A stretch of 64,000 nucleotides of DNA, taken from positions 1 to 64,000 of the forward strand of contig JAJEHL010000015.1 of NCBI GenBank assembly GCA_022823725.1, given 5' to 3'. The stretch comes from Candidatus Latescibacterota bacterium (GTDB lineage: Bacteria; Latescibacterota; UBA2968). Shown in pieces: positions 63,523 through 64,000 of the stretch; the stretch's first letter is position 1, and each line of letters begins with the position of its first letter. The notes under the pieces are model-generated. The model ran no database searches and had not been told where the DNA came from. It saw only the letters and a list, made by a program, of their open reading frames with translations. The position numbers and the translations under genes were made by a program.

Positions 63523-64000
63523 ATGGCACGCGCTCAACCTTCAGAGGATGTATCCGAACAAAAATGGCCGGTTATTACTGTGCGGGCGGTTGTATTGGGC
63601 GTGGCTACGGGGGTTTTGCTCAATACTTATACGAATTATACGGGCATGGTGCTCGTCAATAGTGCGCTGGTTAAGTCGCAACTCCCGATGTCCGTGTTGT
63701 TGCCTTTTGTGGGTTGGATTGGAGTCAATCTCGTTCTCAGATTTTTTTGGCCTCGCATTGCACTTTCCAGTTCTGAACTCGTTTTGATTTACAGTATGTC
63801 GTGGATCGTGGGGACGATTCCCGTTGCGGGATGGGCCACGTACTGGGGCGGTATTGTCAGTTCCCCGACTTATTATGCTTCGCCGGAAAACCGATGGGAG
63901 GAGTTTCTTTTTGACGTTATGCCCTGGTGGGTGTTGCCCCAGGTGTCGGAGGGGTCTATAACGACTTTTTACGAGGGTCTGCCGCCGGGCGAGAGTATTC
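63523..64000 (+). CDS. Large membrane protein, DUF6785-like, N-terminal part (runs off the window)
   Basis: The first 159 codons of a membrane protein starting at the ATG at 63523 (AAGG upstream). It has a short polar N-terminus (MARAQPSEDVSEQKWPVI), then hydrophobic helices (TVRAVVLGVATGVLLNTYTN; MSVLLPFVGWIGVNLVLRFF; ELVLIYSMSWIVGTIPVAGW), then the segment YYASPENRWEEFLFDVMPWW and FYEGLPPGE. The ASPENRW...P.W.....FYEGLP pattern is what I recall from the DUF6785/DUF6784 membrane proteins frequent in Latescibacteria- and Poribacteria-like genomes. Transport of a substrate for the divergent catabolic run is a guess. Confidence 0.68.
   Translation, partial: MARAQPSEDVSEQKWPVITVRAVVLGVATGVLLNTYTNYTGMVLVNSALVKSQLPMSVLLPFVGWIGVNLVLRFFWPRIALSSSELVLIYSMSWIVGTIPVAGWATYWGGIVSSPTYYASPENRWEEFLFDVMPWWVLPQVSEGSITTFYEGLPPGESI

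Overview
The window looks like a chromosomal segment of an uncultured Gram-negative bacterium of the FCB (Fibrobacteres-Chlorobi-Bacteroidetes) side of the tree, most like Candidatus Latescibacterota or a similar marine/sponge-associated group. This is inferred from the gene families: a TPR/GWxTD protein, a CarboxypepD_reg TonB-dependent receptor next to a PorV/PorQ-family protein and a secreted protein with a FlgD/T9SS-like C-terminal domain, plus many formylglycine sulfatases, Gfo/Idh/MocA oxidoreductases and xylose-isomerase-like TIM-barrel proteins. No rRNA, tRNA or CRISPR array was seen.

Layout. 1-115 is the start of an IS630-type transposase running off the left edge. 343-20598 is mostly housekeeping and envelope: rsmD, GWxTD protein, a putative beta-barrel protein, a single-chain glycyl-tRNA synthetase (alpha and beta fused), pyrB behind an attenuator-like hairpin, the TonB receptor/secreted protein/PorV trio under a strong sigma70 promoter, a lipoprotein, a leaderless RNase H-like gene, monomeric isocitrate dehydrogenase and a YceI protein.

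21007-35842 is the accessory island and the most interesting part. A near-consensus sigma54 promoter precedes an orphan receiver/AraC regulator, a HlyD adaptor and an ABC exporter, a 150-residue small protein, a CPBP intramembrane protease, a TPR protein, a subtilase fused to a DUF1611 (DgcN-like) P-loop domain, an acyl carrier protein and a papain-fold (C39/BtrH-like) protein. The last three genes, plus a second small protein, occur again at 31473-35842. The copies are separated by a recombination scar made of the 3' end of the downstream DUF58 gene joined to the 3' end of another ABC-exporter gene, followed by small zinc-ribbon membrane proteins. I read the whole as a candidate undescribed system for making and exporting a modified (possibly acylated, protease-matured) peptide or small protein; the function is inference.

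35908-44626 (minus strand) is a tight run: nitrilase-family amidase, sulfatase, two TIM-barrel isomerase-like proteins, Gfo/Idh oxidoreductase, class III aminotransferase, ChrA transporter and DUF58 protein. pckA (44890-46470, plus) follows. 46478-63286 is a long minus-strand run: Gfo/Idh, isomerase-like protein, cupin, sulfatase and methylmalonate-semialdehyde dehydrogenase (a catabolic block), a HEPN/MNT toxin-antitoxin pair with another nucleotidyltransferase, proA, an M16 peptidase lipoprotein, an IMP-cyclohydrolase-like protein, a luciferase-like oxidoreductase, two haloacid dehalogenases, a neutral-ceramidase-like hydrolase and a LarA-like racemase. A large membrane protein starts at 63523 and leaves the window. 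The catabolic blocks suggest oxidative use of sulfated or amidated organic matter, with TonB-type uptake and gluconeogenesis through PEP carboxykinase.
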